Origin: an archaeon
GTDB taxonomy: Archaea; Nanobdellota; Nanobdellia; Woesearchaeales; GW2011-AR9
Assembly: GCA_018697095.1 (NCBI GenBank)
Contig: JABHSG010000001.1
Location: 224,491 to 288,490 of the forward strand
Direction: 5' to 3'
DNA: 64,000 nucleotides
The notes below the pieces were generated by a model. That model saw nothing but the letters and a program-made list of their open reading frames with translations, was not told the DNA's origin and searched no databases. Within the stretch, counting starts at the first letter, position 1. Every line of letters starts with the position of its first letter. Positions 1-7,880 of the stretch are shown one piece after another. The position numbers and the translations under genes were made by a program.

Positions 1-1038
1 AAAGCAATTAACATCTTTGCCTCTAGTCTTGCAGACATGGGTGCAACTTTAGAAGCAATTGAAGTTATTGGTAACAAAACAACAAATAACAAACTCATAA
101 TTCCAGATCTTAACCCAACAAAAATGCCACTAGATCTTCCAAGAATCAATAAACTTCTAGGGCTAGAACTTACAATTAAAGATGCTAAAAAATGGTTAGA
201 ACGTATGGGTTTTGGCGTAGAAGAATCAAAAAATAAAGACCAGCCAGCAACAGTTCTAATCCCAGCTTATAGAAACGACATCCTTCATTCAGTAGACTTA
301 GCCGAAGATATCGCTATCGCTTACGGCTACGAAAATTTCACCCCAACTATTCCTGATGTTGCAACAATCTCGCAGCCTAACAAACGTGAAGTTTTTGTAG
401 AAAAACTAAGAAATCGTCTTATCGGCTTTGGCTTACTAGAAATAAAAAATTATCACCTAATCAAAAATGAAGAAACTACTATCTCTATGAATAAGCCAAA
501 TCTTGATACAGTAAAGTTAGCAAACTCTCTTGGTGACCACAACACTTTACGTCCAGACCTAATCTCAAGTTTACTAAAAACATACACAATCAACGCTCAT
601 CATGAATATCCACAAAAAATTTTCGAAACAGGTAGAACTTTCAATTACGAAAACAAATCCCACTCTCCAAAAAATACTGACACAGGAATTTTAGAATCTG
701 AACATCTAGCTGTTGGCCTTTGTAGTGAAACCGCTGACTTTACAGCAATCAGGCAAGTGATGGATATGATTGCACGTGAAACAGATACAAAATTAGAAAT
801 AAAAGAGCCAACAACTCAATCCCAAAAAACACTTTATCCAGAATTCATCCAAGGACGTGTTGGAGAAATAATCTTAACACAAACAATTAGTAAAACAAAA
901 CAAAAATCTGTCTCCATCGGAAAACTAGGGGAAATCCACCCACAAGTACTTGATAATTGGGGAATCAAAATGCCAATAGTAGCATTAGAACTTAATGTAG
1001 AACTTCTTCTAAAAGCAGTACAGCAAAACAATAAATAA
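1..1038 (+). CDS. pheT: Phenylalanyl-tRNA synthetase beta subunit, C-terminal part (partial at window edge)
   Basis: The reading frame is open from the first base, so the 345 visible residues are the C-terminal part of a protein that is usually about 550 residues in archaea. PheT pairs with PheS to charge tRNA-Phe in the cytoplasm. A B5-type domain is visible early (PRINKLLG ... MGFGV ... IPAYRNDI, with the acidic D-LAEDIAIAYGY segment), followed by the catalytic-like core typical of beta subunits (NSLGDHNTLRPDLISSLL, then KIFETGRTF). The B5 and core order fits PheT and no other synthetase. The gene ends with TAA and converges on the minus-strand kinase remnant 14 bases away. Confidence is high; only the N-terminus is unseen. 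Confidence 0.93.
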   Translation, partial: KAINIFASSLADMGATLEAIEVIGNKTTNNKLIIPDLNPTKMPLDLPRINKLLGLELTIKDAKKWLERMGFGVEESKNKDQPATVLIPAYRNDILHSVDLAEDIAIAYGYENFTPTIPDVATISQPNKREVFVEKLRNRLIGFGLLEIKNYHLIKNEETTISMNKPNLDTVKLANSLGDHNTLRPDLISSLLKTYTINAHHEYPQKIFETGRTFNYENKSHSPKNTDTGILESEHLAVGLCSETADFTAIRQVMDMIARETDTKLEIKEPTTQSQKTLYPEFIQGRVGEIILTQTISKTKQKSVSIGKLGEIHPQVLDNWGIKMPIVALELNVELLLKAVQQNNK

Positions 1039-1052
1039 AAACAACAACTCTA

Positions 1053-1977
1053 CTAAAAATTAGCACGTGCATTTCTAAGAATCCCTTCAAGTTGTGATTG
1101 ATTTGGATTTCTAGGAAGTTCAACTTGCCTTCCACCAACAGATGCCAAGTCACGATTCATTCGAACAACTGCACCTTGCATCAAATCAACTAACTCTTCT
1201 CGCGTAGGATTCTTAGGGACATAATTATTATTCACAATTACTGCATCAGCAAAATCACGTGTTGGCAAAACAAATTTTCTACACATCTCTTCAACACGCC
1301 CAGCACCAAAATACTTCAAAATTATTTCTTTAGGCAGTTTCCCACGCCCGCCTTCTTCAACAGAACGTGAGTCACGATCAATCCTTCGAGGAAGAATTTT
1401 ATTATCATCTGTATGAACATATAACTTCAAATCAGCCATTTCTTGTAAAACAGGATCATGTAAAGCAAATAATCCTTCAATTAAAATCACTGGTGCAGGA
1501 GCAACCCTAACTAATTTTGAATTTGTATACCCTGCCTGATTACCAGTCCCAAAAGTATAAGCTGGCCTAAATGTAGTTTCACCTTCCAAAAGGTGTCCTA
1601 AATTCAAATTAAGCCAATGAAAATTTATTGTATCTGGGTGGTCATGGTTATTCCAATAATCTAAATTTTGTAATCCTTCAGGAAGCCCATCTTTTTTTCC
1701 ACCTAAATAATAATGGTCCATGCCTAAACTCATAACGCCTGATTCTTCACCATACTCTGCTTTAAAAATATAACTGCCTTTCAACAAGTGTACTTGTCCC
1801 AGAAGCTGTGCCACCACCAATCAAGATCAAAGTTGGTTTAGAATTTAGTCTTACTCCTTCAATATACATTCGAAGAGCATTTTCTCCCTGTCCAAATGAA
1901 TTATATATTCCTTGCATAACCCTCTCAAAACAGGCCTCTTTTAAAAACTTAATTTTAATTAAGTTCAAAAATTTCAT
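1053..1977 (-). pseudogene. Frameshifted uridine kinase-like gene (paralogue of the upstream gene)
   Basis: Two overlapping minus-strand frames together make one uridine kinase/phosphoribulokinase-type P-loop protein. The N-terminal frame (1977 down to about 1785) carries the Walker A region GGGTASGTST. The C-terminal frame (from about 1790 down to 1053) carries the following MDHYY motif, an IEGLFAL Walker B-like strand and a RRIDRD lid-like helix. Joining them needs a one-base shift near 1780-1795. The invariant Walker A lysine is also replaced by threonine (GTASGTST instead of GxxxxGKT/S), so ATP binding should fail even if the frame were restored. The intact neighbour at 2008-2676 is homologous, which suggests a tandem duplication followed by decay. 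A sequencing error could explain the frameshift but not the lysine loss. Confidence 0.75.
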
Positions 1978-2007
1978 TTTTGTAACCTAACATCAAAAAT
2001 ACTAACT

Positions 2008-2676
2008 TTAAGAATTATTTACAATTACAATATCTGCTCTTTCTTTTTGTGGGATTACATGCATTTTATACTCTTTAAACGCATACTTCTCCCAATAAGC
2101 ACGTGTTTGCTCTTCACTTCTTTCTCTTTCTTTCAAATCACGTGCAATTCTTCTAGATAAGCGTACATCATCATCGGCATCAACAAACACCCCAAAATCT
2201 ACAAATTCAAGCAACTGAGAATCAAGCGCATGCACCCCCTCAATAATCAAAACTGATTTAGAATACAATTTATGAGAACTTTCCTGACATCTATACCCAA
2301 TTCCTTGTTTGGTATACAAAAAATTCGGACGTAAAACAAAATTTCCGAAGAGTAAATGCCTAACATGTTCTAAAAATAAATCCATCTCAATTTTCCACGG
2401 AAACTCTTCATCTTTTTTGAGTTCACCAGTTTTACCACAATACTCTTCATTTTCATAATAATGGTCCATCTCTAATATTTCAACTGACTCTCCTCTTGTT
2501 TCAAAAAAATCCTTTAGTTTCAAAGAGATTGTTGTTTTTCCAGACCCAGTTCCACCACAAACAGATATCACGCATGGACGTTTTGAATTTTCATCACTAT
2601 TATCATTTCTAAAACTAAAATAACTTTTCAAAACCAAAGAAAAAGCTTCCTCAAAATCATTAAATACAATTGACAT
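2008..2676 (-). CDS. Uridine kinase / phosphoribulokinase-family P-loop kinase
   Basis: This 222-residue cytoplasmic kinase probably phosphorylates uridine/cytidine or a related small molecule. Walker A is intact (GGTGSGKTT, residues 41-49), followed by EMDHYY, which in uridine kinases contributes to the substrate site, then LIIEGVHAL (Walker B strand) and a lid helix RRIARD. It ends with DIVIVNNS, a typical terminal strand of the family. A TATA-like box at 2697-2707 lies about 26 bases before the ATG. The decayed paralogue lies directly downstream. The family is clear; the exact substrate is inferred and could differ, because residues between the MDHYY motif and Walker B are divergent. Confidence 0.8.
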   Translation of the reverse strand: MSIVFNDFEEAFSLVLKSYFSFRNDNSDENSKRPCVISVCGGTGSGKTTISLKLKDFFETRGESVEILEMDHYYENEEYCGKTGELKKDEEFPWKIEMDLFLEHVRHLLFGNFVLRPNFLYTKQGIGYRCQESSHKLYSKSVLIIEGVHALDSQLLEFVDFGVFVDADDDVRLSRRIARDLKERERSEEQTRAYWEKYAFKEYKMHVIPQKERADIVIVNNS

Positions 2677-2778
2677 AAAGGTAAAAAATAAGCTTTAGTT
2701 ATAAATATGCTACGTAAACAAAACAGCTTCAAAACCAATTCTATTATATACTTTAGCTCACACAATAAACATACCAAA

Positions 2779-3525
2779 ATGGAACTTTTTTTGCAAATTA
2801 TCATCACTTTTTTCATAGGAATAGCAGCAGCAATTGTAGGAGCAATAACTGGTGGTTCAGGCCTAATCACAATCCCAGGCATGATTTTAATTGGGGTGCC
2901 AGTAGAAATAGCAATCGCAACTACTAGAGTAGGAACAATAGCACTCAATGCAGTATCTGCTGAAGTCTACGCAAAAAAACACAAAATAATTTGGAAATAT
3001 GTAATCCCTTTAAGCATCCTAGGAGTTATCGGATCCTCAATTGGAGCACTACTTCTAATAGATTTTAATAAAGACATTTTAGAATTGGTTGTTGGAATAA
3101 TCATCCTAAGCCTTCTCCCAATCATCTATTTAGAAAAAAATATGGGCATAAAAGATGTTGAAACATCAAAATTAAAACATATTATTGCCTATATTTTATT
3201 ATTCCCAGTATACATTTTCGCTGGTTTTTTCGGAGGAGGAGCAGCAATTTTTGTAAACACAATCAATGTTGGTTTATTTGGAATCACTTATATCGAATCA
3301 AATGCAACTTCTAGAATCCCTTGGCTAATTATCTCTATTGTTACTTTCACAATTTTTGCTTTTTCAGGGTTTATCAACTACGCATTAGGAATTTCTCTAG
3401 CACTTGGTATGGTGATTGGGGCATACATTGGAGCACAAGAAGCAATGCATAAAGGTAATGCTTGGGTAAAAATAGTTTTTGTAGTAGTTATCCTAGCCAG
3501 TGCGACAAAACTACTCTTCTTCTAA
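2779..3525 (+). CDS. TauE/SafE-family membrane permease
   Basis: A polytopic membrane protein of 248 residues with about eight hydrophobic segments. The N-terminal half has the family's glycine-rich turn (GAITGGSGLITIPG) and the second half repeats it (GFFGGGAAIFVNTI), the internal duplication expected of TauE/SafE (COG0730) transporters, which export sulfite, sulfoacetate or related organic anions. The start at 2779 is preferred over an upstream ATG at 2707 because a TATA-like ATTATATAC at 2742-2750 lies between them and the extra residues are polar. It is divergent from the uridine kinase gene. The substrate cannot be read from the sequence. Confidence 0.82.
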   Translation: MELFLQIIITFFIGIAAAIVGAITGGSGLITIPGMILIGVPVEIAIATTRVGTIALNAVSAEVYAKKHKIIWKYVIPLSILGVIGSSIGALLLIDFNKDILELVVGIIILSLLPIIYLEKNMGIKDVETSKLKHIIAYILLFPVYIFAGFFGGGAAIFVNTINVGLFGITYIESNATSRIPWLIISIVTFTIFAFSGFINYALGISLALGMVIGAYIGAQEAMHKGNAWVKIVFVVVILASATKLLFF

Positions 3526-3589
3526 AATTAACAAGAAATCAAATTATAATCATTTTCTAAAAATAAAAATAAAAAAATTATACTAAAAC

Positions 3590-4054
3590 TTAAGAGCTAC
3601 ACCAACAAGAAAAAGACATCTCTTCCTCTGGACCAAGTGCAATTCCAGCAGTAGTAGCTACTGAAGAACATTCATAAATTGTTGTTTTATCATCTTCTAA
3701 ATAATAAGCTTCATATTCATAATCATATCTTTTACTTATAACGTGTCTTTCCATAAATTGACATGAAGAATACTCTTTGCCTTCACAAACTTGGTTACAA
3801 GTTTGACCTAAAAGAGTATTTACTGGTTCCTTTTGGAAAACGCTCTCTTGAAATTCTTCCTTGATGCTAGTTGTTTCAACTGAAACTTCAGAAGTTGAAG
3901 TTTGTGACAATTTTGTACTATCAAACTTAACTGCTTGGCCCGTTGTACTAACTTCATCAAATAAACCACCACTAAAATTAACTATCAATCCAACAACGGC
4001 TACTAAAATCACAGCCCCTAAAATAATTCTATTTATTCTTTTATCATTTCCCAT
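3590..4054 (-). CDS. Membrane-anchored cysteine-rich protein, unknown function
   Basis: No family was recognised. The 154-residue product has one N-terminal hydrophobic segment (roughly residues 9-30) followed by a short TTGQAV motif, a Thr/Ser/Glu-rich linker, and a C-terminal region with six cysteines (CNQVC, SSC, ECS, CWC). This layout suggests a small disulfide-stabilised domain held outside the membrane by an N-terminal anchor. The ATG at 4054 is preferred because AGGTGA lies five bases before it and a TATA-like GATTATAAT lies further upstream; an ATG nine bases earlier overlaps that SD. It stands alone between TauE/SafE and a zinc-ribbon gene. Confidence 0.6.
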   Translation of the reverse strand: MGNDKRINRIILGAVILVAVVGLIVNFSGGLFDEVSTTGQAVKFDSTKLSQTSTSEVSVETTSIKEEFQESVFQKEPVNTLLGQTCNQVCEGKEYSSCQFMERHVISKRYDYEYEAYYLEDDKTTIYECSSVATTAGIALGPEEEMSFSCWCSS

Positions 4055-4163
4055 AAAAATCACCTAAATTATAATCGCGCAAAAAGCGAATAATATAAAA
4101 TAACTAGAAACAGCTATATAAAAGTTATTCAAAAATTAAAAAAAATTAATTAAAATATAAAAA

Positions 4164-4523
4164 TCAGTAAACACGGTCGTGTAATTCAATCTTAGAAGGG
4201 TCAATCTCTTCTTTTTTCTTAGCTTCAACTTGAACACGATTAGTTCCGTCTTTCATTTCTTGAACCGTTTTTTTGAAAGCTTCAACTTGTTTATCAGTTA
4301 AATTTTCAAATCTATGATAATTCTTTTTGATAGAACGCAAAAAACTATTTTGTTCATAATATTCTGTTGGAATATCAAACATTGGACCAAGTTTAGGGTC
4401 ATCTACTTTTTTCAAAACAATTGCTTTTTCACAATCCCAACATTCAACCCAACGTGACCTACGTGTAGCAATCACGAAATTCTTTTTACATCTAGAACAT
4501 TTTTGTTTAAAACTAATTGCCAT
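4164..4523 (-). CDS. Small zinc-ribbon protein, unknown function
   Basis: A 119-residue cytoplasmic protein with an N-terminal zinc ribbon: CSRC at residues 9-12 and CWDC near 28-31, the usual four ligands. The remainder is a helical, charged tail (RSIKKNYHRFENLTDKQVEAFKKTVQEM) with no recognised domain. Such ribbons often bind nucleic acid or another protein, but nothing here identifies the partner. A TATA-like CTTATAAAG centred near 4547 is about 24 bases from the ATG, suggesting a leaderless single-gene transcript. Confidence 0.62.
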   Translation of the reverse strand: MAISFKQKCSRCKKNFVIATRRSRWVECWDCEKAIVLKKVDDPKLGPMFDIPTEYYEQNSFLRSIKKNYHRFENLTDKQVEAFKKTVQEMKDGTNRVQVEAKKKEEIDPSKIELHDRVY

Positions 4524-4576
4524 ACAACACTACCAAAAGCCCACTTTATAAGCCTTTACCAACAAACAAAAAAACA

Positions 4577-5332
4577 TCACTTTTTACCAAAAACTAGTTC
4601 TTTAATCTCACTACCACTAAATTCGTAATATTCCCCTTGAGCAAGTTCAAACTTACTAAGTTCTAATCCACCAATAGCTACTCGCTCAAGTGCCATACAT
4701 CGGTTCCTAACAGCGCCAATCATCTTACGAACCTGTCGATATTTTCCTTCTCTAATTGTCAAAAAGATTTCATGATCCCGCAATATTTCAACATGAGCAG
4801 GTTTTGTCATATACGTATCATCATAAACTTCAATTTCAACTCCCATAGAAAGCATTTCAGCTTGCTCAGTGTCAAAACGCTTCTTAGTCAAAATGCGATA
4901 CTTTTTAGCAACTTTATCTTTAGGTTCAAGTACTTTAGATCCAAAAGCTCCATCATTAGTAATTATCAAAAGTCCAGTTGTAGGGATATCAAGTCGTCCA
5001 ACAGCAAACAAGGTGTTCCACGCTCTTTTAGCAGGCTCTCCTTCGCCAAGTACTCCTAGTGGAATCAATTCACGAACATCTTTGTATTTGTCTCCACGCT
5101 GGCAAGAATACGCTTGAGGTTTATTAATAATGAAATAGCGAAGTGCCGGGAGCTCTACCTTAACATAATCCAAACAAACTTCTCGTGTATTAGGGTTACA
5201 TTGAAAATTCATATTCTTAGTTACTTTTCCTTCAACACTAATGCGACCTTCTTTAAGTGCTTTAATAATTCCAGATTTTCCTTCAAAGAGCCCACTTTTA
5301 CGTAATATCTGCATTAATGTTAATTTTGCCAT
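4577..5332 (-). CDS. RsuA/RluB/RluE-type pseudouridine synthase
   Basis: This 251-residue enzyme isomerises a uridine in RNA, in characterised relatives a site in rRNA. It has an N-terminal S4-like RNA-binding region (residues about 5-50), then the synthase core with the catalytic-aspartate motif GRLDIPTTGLL (Asp115) and the family continuation ITNDG. The EGKYRQVRKM segment near residue 195 is also characteristic. RsuA-type enzymes are common in bacteria and uncommon in archaea, so transfer from bacteria is likely, though codon use looks like its neighbours. The gene diverges from the DNPH1-like gene and both appear to use the AT-rich box near 5353-5363. Target position is unknown. Confidence 0.85.
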   Translation of the reverse strand: MAKLTLMQILRKSGLFEGKSGIIKALKEGRISVEGKVTKNMNFQCNPNTREVCLDYVKVELPALRYFIINKPQAYSCQRGDKYKDVRELIPLGVLGEGEPAKRAWNTLFAVGRLDIPTTGLLIITNDGAFGSKVLEPKDKVAKKYRILTKKRFDTEQAEMLSMGVEIEVYDDTYMTKPAHVEILRDHEIFLTIREGKYRQVRKMIGAVRNRCMALERVAIGGLELSKFELAQGEYYEFSGSEIKELVFGKK

Positions 5333-5352
5333 AATGTTTGAAAAACAACACT

Positions 5353-5363
5353 CTTTTTAAAAC
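5353..5363. promoter_or_regulatory. Shared TATA-like box between divergent genes
   Basis: The near-palindrome CTTTTTAAAAC reads as a TATA-like box on both strands. It is centred about 25 bases before the RsuA-type ATG (5332) and about 31 bases before the DNPH1-like ATG (5389). No second box is evident in the 56-base gap, so both genes probably use it. Confidence 0.45.
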
Positions 5364-5388
5364 TCTTTACCTTAAAAAAGAGGTAACA

Positions 5389-5832
5389 ATGAATTCAAAA
5401 TTAAAAATATATTTCGCAGGGTCAATTCGTGGGGGTAGGGGGGACGCAAACCTTTACGCGCAGATCATAAATTTCCTAAAAGAATCTGGGGAAGTTCTTA
5501 CAGAACACATTTCTAACAGTTCTCTATCAAACCAAGGTGAAAACCTCAATGAAAAATTCATTCACGACAGAGACATTTCTTGGCTCCGTGAAACTGACAT
5601 CCTAATAGCAGAATGCACAACACCTAGTTTAGGGGTAGGTTACGAAGTAGGAAGAGCGCTTGAATGGGATAAACCAATGCTCTGCCTTTACAGAATAAAA
5701 GAAGGCAAAAATATTTCTGCCATGATTTGCGGTAATCAGAACCTTAATCCAAAAGAGTACAAAAATTTAGAAGAAGCAAAAGAGATCATAACAAAATTCA
5801 TAACAGAAATAAATGATAAAAAAATAAAATAA
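5389..5832 (+). CDS. 2'-deoxynucleoside 5'-phosphate N-hydrolase (DNPH1/Rcl-like)
   Basis: A 147-residue member of the nucleoside 2-deoxyribosyltransferase superfamily, most like DNPH1, which cleaves the N-glycosidic bond of deoxynucleoside monophosphates. The nucleotide-binding start YFAGSIRGGRGD (residues 8-19), the TEH turn, and the catalytic-glutamate region TPSLGVGYEVGRA (Glu87) are all present and in order, as is the SAMICGN segment. GAGGT lies about six bases upstream of this ATG, and the residues before it (from an ATG at 5338) look like non-coding leader. The likely role is nucleotide-pool cleaning or salvage. It converges on L14e. Confidence 0.83.
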   Translation: MNSKLKIYFAGSIRGGRGDANLYAQIINFLKESGEVLTEHISNSSLSNQGENLNEKFIHDRDISWLRETDILIAECTTPSLGVGYEVGRALEWDKPMLCLYRIKEGKNISAMICGNQNLNPKEYKNLEEAKEIITKFITEINDKKIK

Positions 5833-5848
5833 AAATAAATCAACAAAC

Positions 5849-6340
5849 CTAAGCTTGTTTTTCTACAAGTGAATCAGCTAAGTCTCCAGTTGGTTTAACT
5901 GTTGATTTTGGAACTTCCTTAACAGCTTCTTTTTTCTCAGCTTTTACTTCAACCTTTTTCTCGGTTTTAGCTTCTGCCTTCTTAGCTGGAGCCTTTGCAG
6001 GTTTTTTAGCAGCAACAGGTTTAGCAGAAGACTTCTTCTTACCATTACCTTTCACTAACTTCTTCTTCAAAGTTCGCTCGCCAGTTTTTCTAGCTTTAGT
6101 AGTCCAAACCTTTAATCCAGCAGCTTCAAAAACTTTTGAAACTGCGCTATGGTCTGCTCCACTTTTCAAATCAACTGTTTCAGGTAGTGGTTCTAAATGG
6201 TTCACACTAACCTCTCGGCGTCTTGTATTACCGTCAACCAAAACTTTTCCGTTATTAACTGCGCTAAGAACAACGCATTTACGGCCAGCATCACGGCCAG
6301 CAAGTTTTACACATAATCTTCCTACGTTAAAAAGTGACAT
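5849..6340 (-). CDS. rpl14e: Ribosomal protein L14e
   Basis: The first about 85 residues match archaeal/eukaryotic eL14: an N-terminal KOW/SH3-like barrel (FNVGRLCVKLAGRDAGRKCVVLSAVNNGKVLVDG) and the NHLEPLPETVDLKSG segment. A lysine/alanine/glutamate-rich tail of about 65 residues follows, longer than usual for eL14. It is a large-subunit component. Its ATG overlaps the L34e stop by one base (TAATG) and has a full GGAGGTGA ribosome binding site. In many archaea cmk separates L34e and L14e and truB follows; here cmk is missing and the next gene is unrelated. Confidence 0.93.
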   Translation of the reverse strand: MSLFNVGRLCVKLAGRDAGRKCVVLSAVNNGKVLVDGNTRRREVSVNHLEPLPETVDLKSGADHSAVSKVFEAAGLKVWTTKARKTGERTLKKKLVKGNGKKKSSAKPVAAKKPAKAPAKKAEAKTEKKVEVKAEKKEAVKEVPKSTVKPTGDLADSLVEKQA

Positions 6341-6699
6341 TATTGTTCACCTCCTTGAGTTGCTTCTGACTCTGTTGCTTCAACGTCAATAACTTCTGTT
6401 GCTTCAGGTCCTTCCACATTACTAGTTTCATATTCCATTCTTGCTTGTTCACGAATAACTACTCGCATACCACGGCTACTTAAAACTCCACCATATGGAC
6501 GTTCAGGTCTACGTGCACTTTTAGATAACTTACCTAATTTTGCTGGTCTTTCTCTTGGGACACCACTAAGTTTTGTTCCAAAAATAGCACATTTAGATGC
6601 ACTTGGTTTTCGTTCACGATAGTGAATAGTTGTTTTTCCTCCAGGGGTTTTTACAAAAACTTTTCTGTATCTCCCTGATTTATGTTTTCCTGCTGGCAT
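6340..6699 (-). CDS. rpl34e: Ribosomal protein L34e
   Basis: A 119-residue large-subunit protein. The eL34 signature is clear: GKHKSGRYRKVFVKTPGGKT, then TIHYRERKPS and GVPRERPAKLGKLSKSARRPERPYGG. Archaeal eL34 usually carries a CxxC zinc motif near KCAICGKPL; here only one cysteine of that pair remains (KCAIFGTKL), so the zinc site appears lost. An acidic tail (EGPEATEVIDVEATESEATQ) extends past the conserved domain. It is the first gene of a two-gene operon with L14e, transcribed from a TATA box at about 6855-6863. Confidence 0.92.
   Translation of the reverse strand: MPAGKHKSGRYRKVFVKTPGGKTTIHYRERKPSASKCAIFGTKLSGVPRERPAKLGKLSKSARRPERPYGGVLSSRGMRVVIREQARMEYETSNVEGPEATEVIDVEATESEATQGGEQ
6347..6354 (-). 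promoter_or_regulatory. Consensus Shine-Dalgarno for L14e
   Basis: GGAGGTGA on the minus strand, six bases before the L14e ATG and inside the end of the L34e coding region. It is one of the strongest ribosome binding sites in the window and supports initiation at 6340 despite the one-base overlap. Confidence 0.75.
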
Positions 6700-6863
6700 A
6701 TTTATTCATCTCCATATTTACTATTATGATTTTTTACTTATCATAAACCCAAAAGAACTAAGAATCAACATTAAGACTAATATTTCAAATCTCTAAGCTG
6801 CCCAAGTTACCTTCTGGCCTATCCTATAAGGATAATAACAAAACCACTATTTTCTTTATAAAT
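6700..6863 (-). promoter_or_regulatory. Promoter and long structured leader of the L34e-L14e operon
   Basis: A TATA box (TTTATAAA type, 6855-6863) would start transcription near 6832, giving an untranslated leader of about 130 nt before L34e. The leader can form two small hairpins: TATCC-TTATA-GGATA, and a GCC...GGC hairpin whose inner AAG/CTT stem is capped by a GTAA (GNRA-type) tetraloop. Most first genes in this window appear leaderless, so this leader stands out. A regulatory role is an inference. Confidence 0.4.
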
Positions 6864-6950
6864 GTTCTTGCATAAGAAGCAACATCTTAAAAAATCTTTT
6901 TATGGAGATTAGAGTAAAAAAACTAAAAAAGAAAAAATAACAAGAAGAAT

Positions 6951-7757
6951 CTAATGCAAATCAAAGATTCTACGCAAACTCAAACTAAATATAAGTGATA
7001 GCACAATGTAAATTGCAAGCCAACCAGGTTGCCATCCAAAAATTGCAAAACTTCCAAGTGGACGTAATTTCTCATATCCAATACTTATTTGTTCAATGTC
7101 TGAATTACTAAAAACTGCAATTTGTTCTGAATAATCTAAATCTGTTGTAATTAAAACATCTTTAGACTCTCGAATCTCTGCTTCGCCGCCAGCATCAAGA
7201 ACTACATCAAAATCATAAAGTCCCTCAGCTGCTGCGCGTAATCGCCAAGTAGCCATTCCTTCAGAATCAATCTCTTGACTAGCTTCACTATTAGCAAACG
7301 CTAATCCTTCACTGCCAATATCACCTGATTCAATCAAGTCTAGTACAGTGGTCCCACTAATCCCTTCAGCAAACTGAGCACTCACTACAAAACTTTCACC
7401 TGGATAAATTGGTTCAAACGCAATAGCGCCACTCATCCATCCAAAAATAAGTAAAATTGGAAGCATAGTAATTAAAGTTGGTTTCATAGAGTGTTTCATA
7501 TACTCCATGTTTTTACTCATAGCTTCTTTTTGCACCTTCATCATCTGTTCAGGGTGCTCACGTAATTCTTTCATTCGCTTTTGAAAATCTTTTTGTTCCT
7601 GTTTTAGAATTTTCATCTTAGCTTGATCAGTAAATTTCCAATAAGCGCCAGTTACAATAATAGTGATAATTAATGCAATTACTACTATCCCAACTAAGGG
7701 ACTCCAATTTAGAAGTGGAGAAAAGATCGGGTCAAATATCGGGTCAAGTAGAGCCAT
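6951..7757 (-). CDS. DUF106 / EMC3-like membrane protein (archaeal Oxa1/YidC-superfamily insertase)
   Basis: The 268-residue protein has an N-terminal membrane segment (about 18-40), a charged coiled-coil (KMKILKQEQKDFQKRMKELREH, 46-70), a second hydrophobic segment (MKPTLITMLPILLIFGWM, 91-109) and a C-terminal one (about 243-262). Segment order and the neighbouring SecY gene match archaeal DUF106 proteins, which are Oxa1-superfamily members proposed to insert membrane proteins. A stretch of about 130 mostly hydrophilic, beta-rich residues (113-240) is inserted between the second and last membrane segments. It would face outside the cell and is unusually long. The gene usually lies next to secY and adk; adk is absent here. 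Confidence 0.82.
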   Translation of the reverse strand: MALLDPIFDPIFSPLLNWSPLVGIVVIALIITIIVTGAYWKFTDQAKMKILKQEQKDFQKRMKELREHPEQMMKVQKEAMSKNMEYMKHSMKPTLITMLPILLIFGWMSGAIAFEPIYPGESFVVSAQFAEGISGTTVLDLIESGDIGSEGLAFANSEASQEIDSEGMATWRLRAAAEGLYDFDVVLDAGGEAEIRESKDVLITTDLDYSEQIAVFSNSDIEQISIGYEKLRPLGSFAIFGWQPGWLAIYIVLSLIFSLSLRRIFDLH

Positions 7758-7880
7758 ATAACTCTTAGGTCTTCATCTCTGCCTTATAAATATTATGGAC
7801 TTTCACAATTATAACAAAATCAAAAATACAATCTCTAAAAAATAAGAATCACATCAATAATTAGAATAAAATAAAAAAAT

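Noticed and set aside
1762..1977. Programmed frameshift in the uridine kinase-like gene
   Set aside because: There is no obvious slippery heptamer or downstream stem at the joint, and the Walker A lysine is already lost; decay is the simpler reading.
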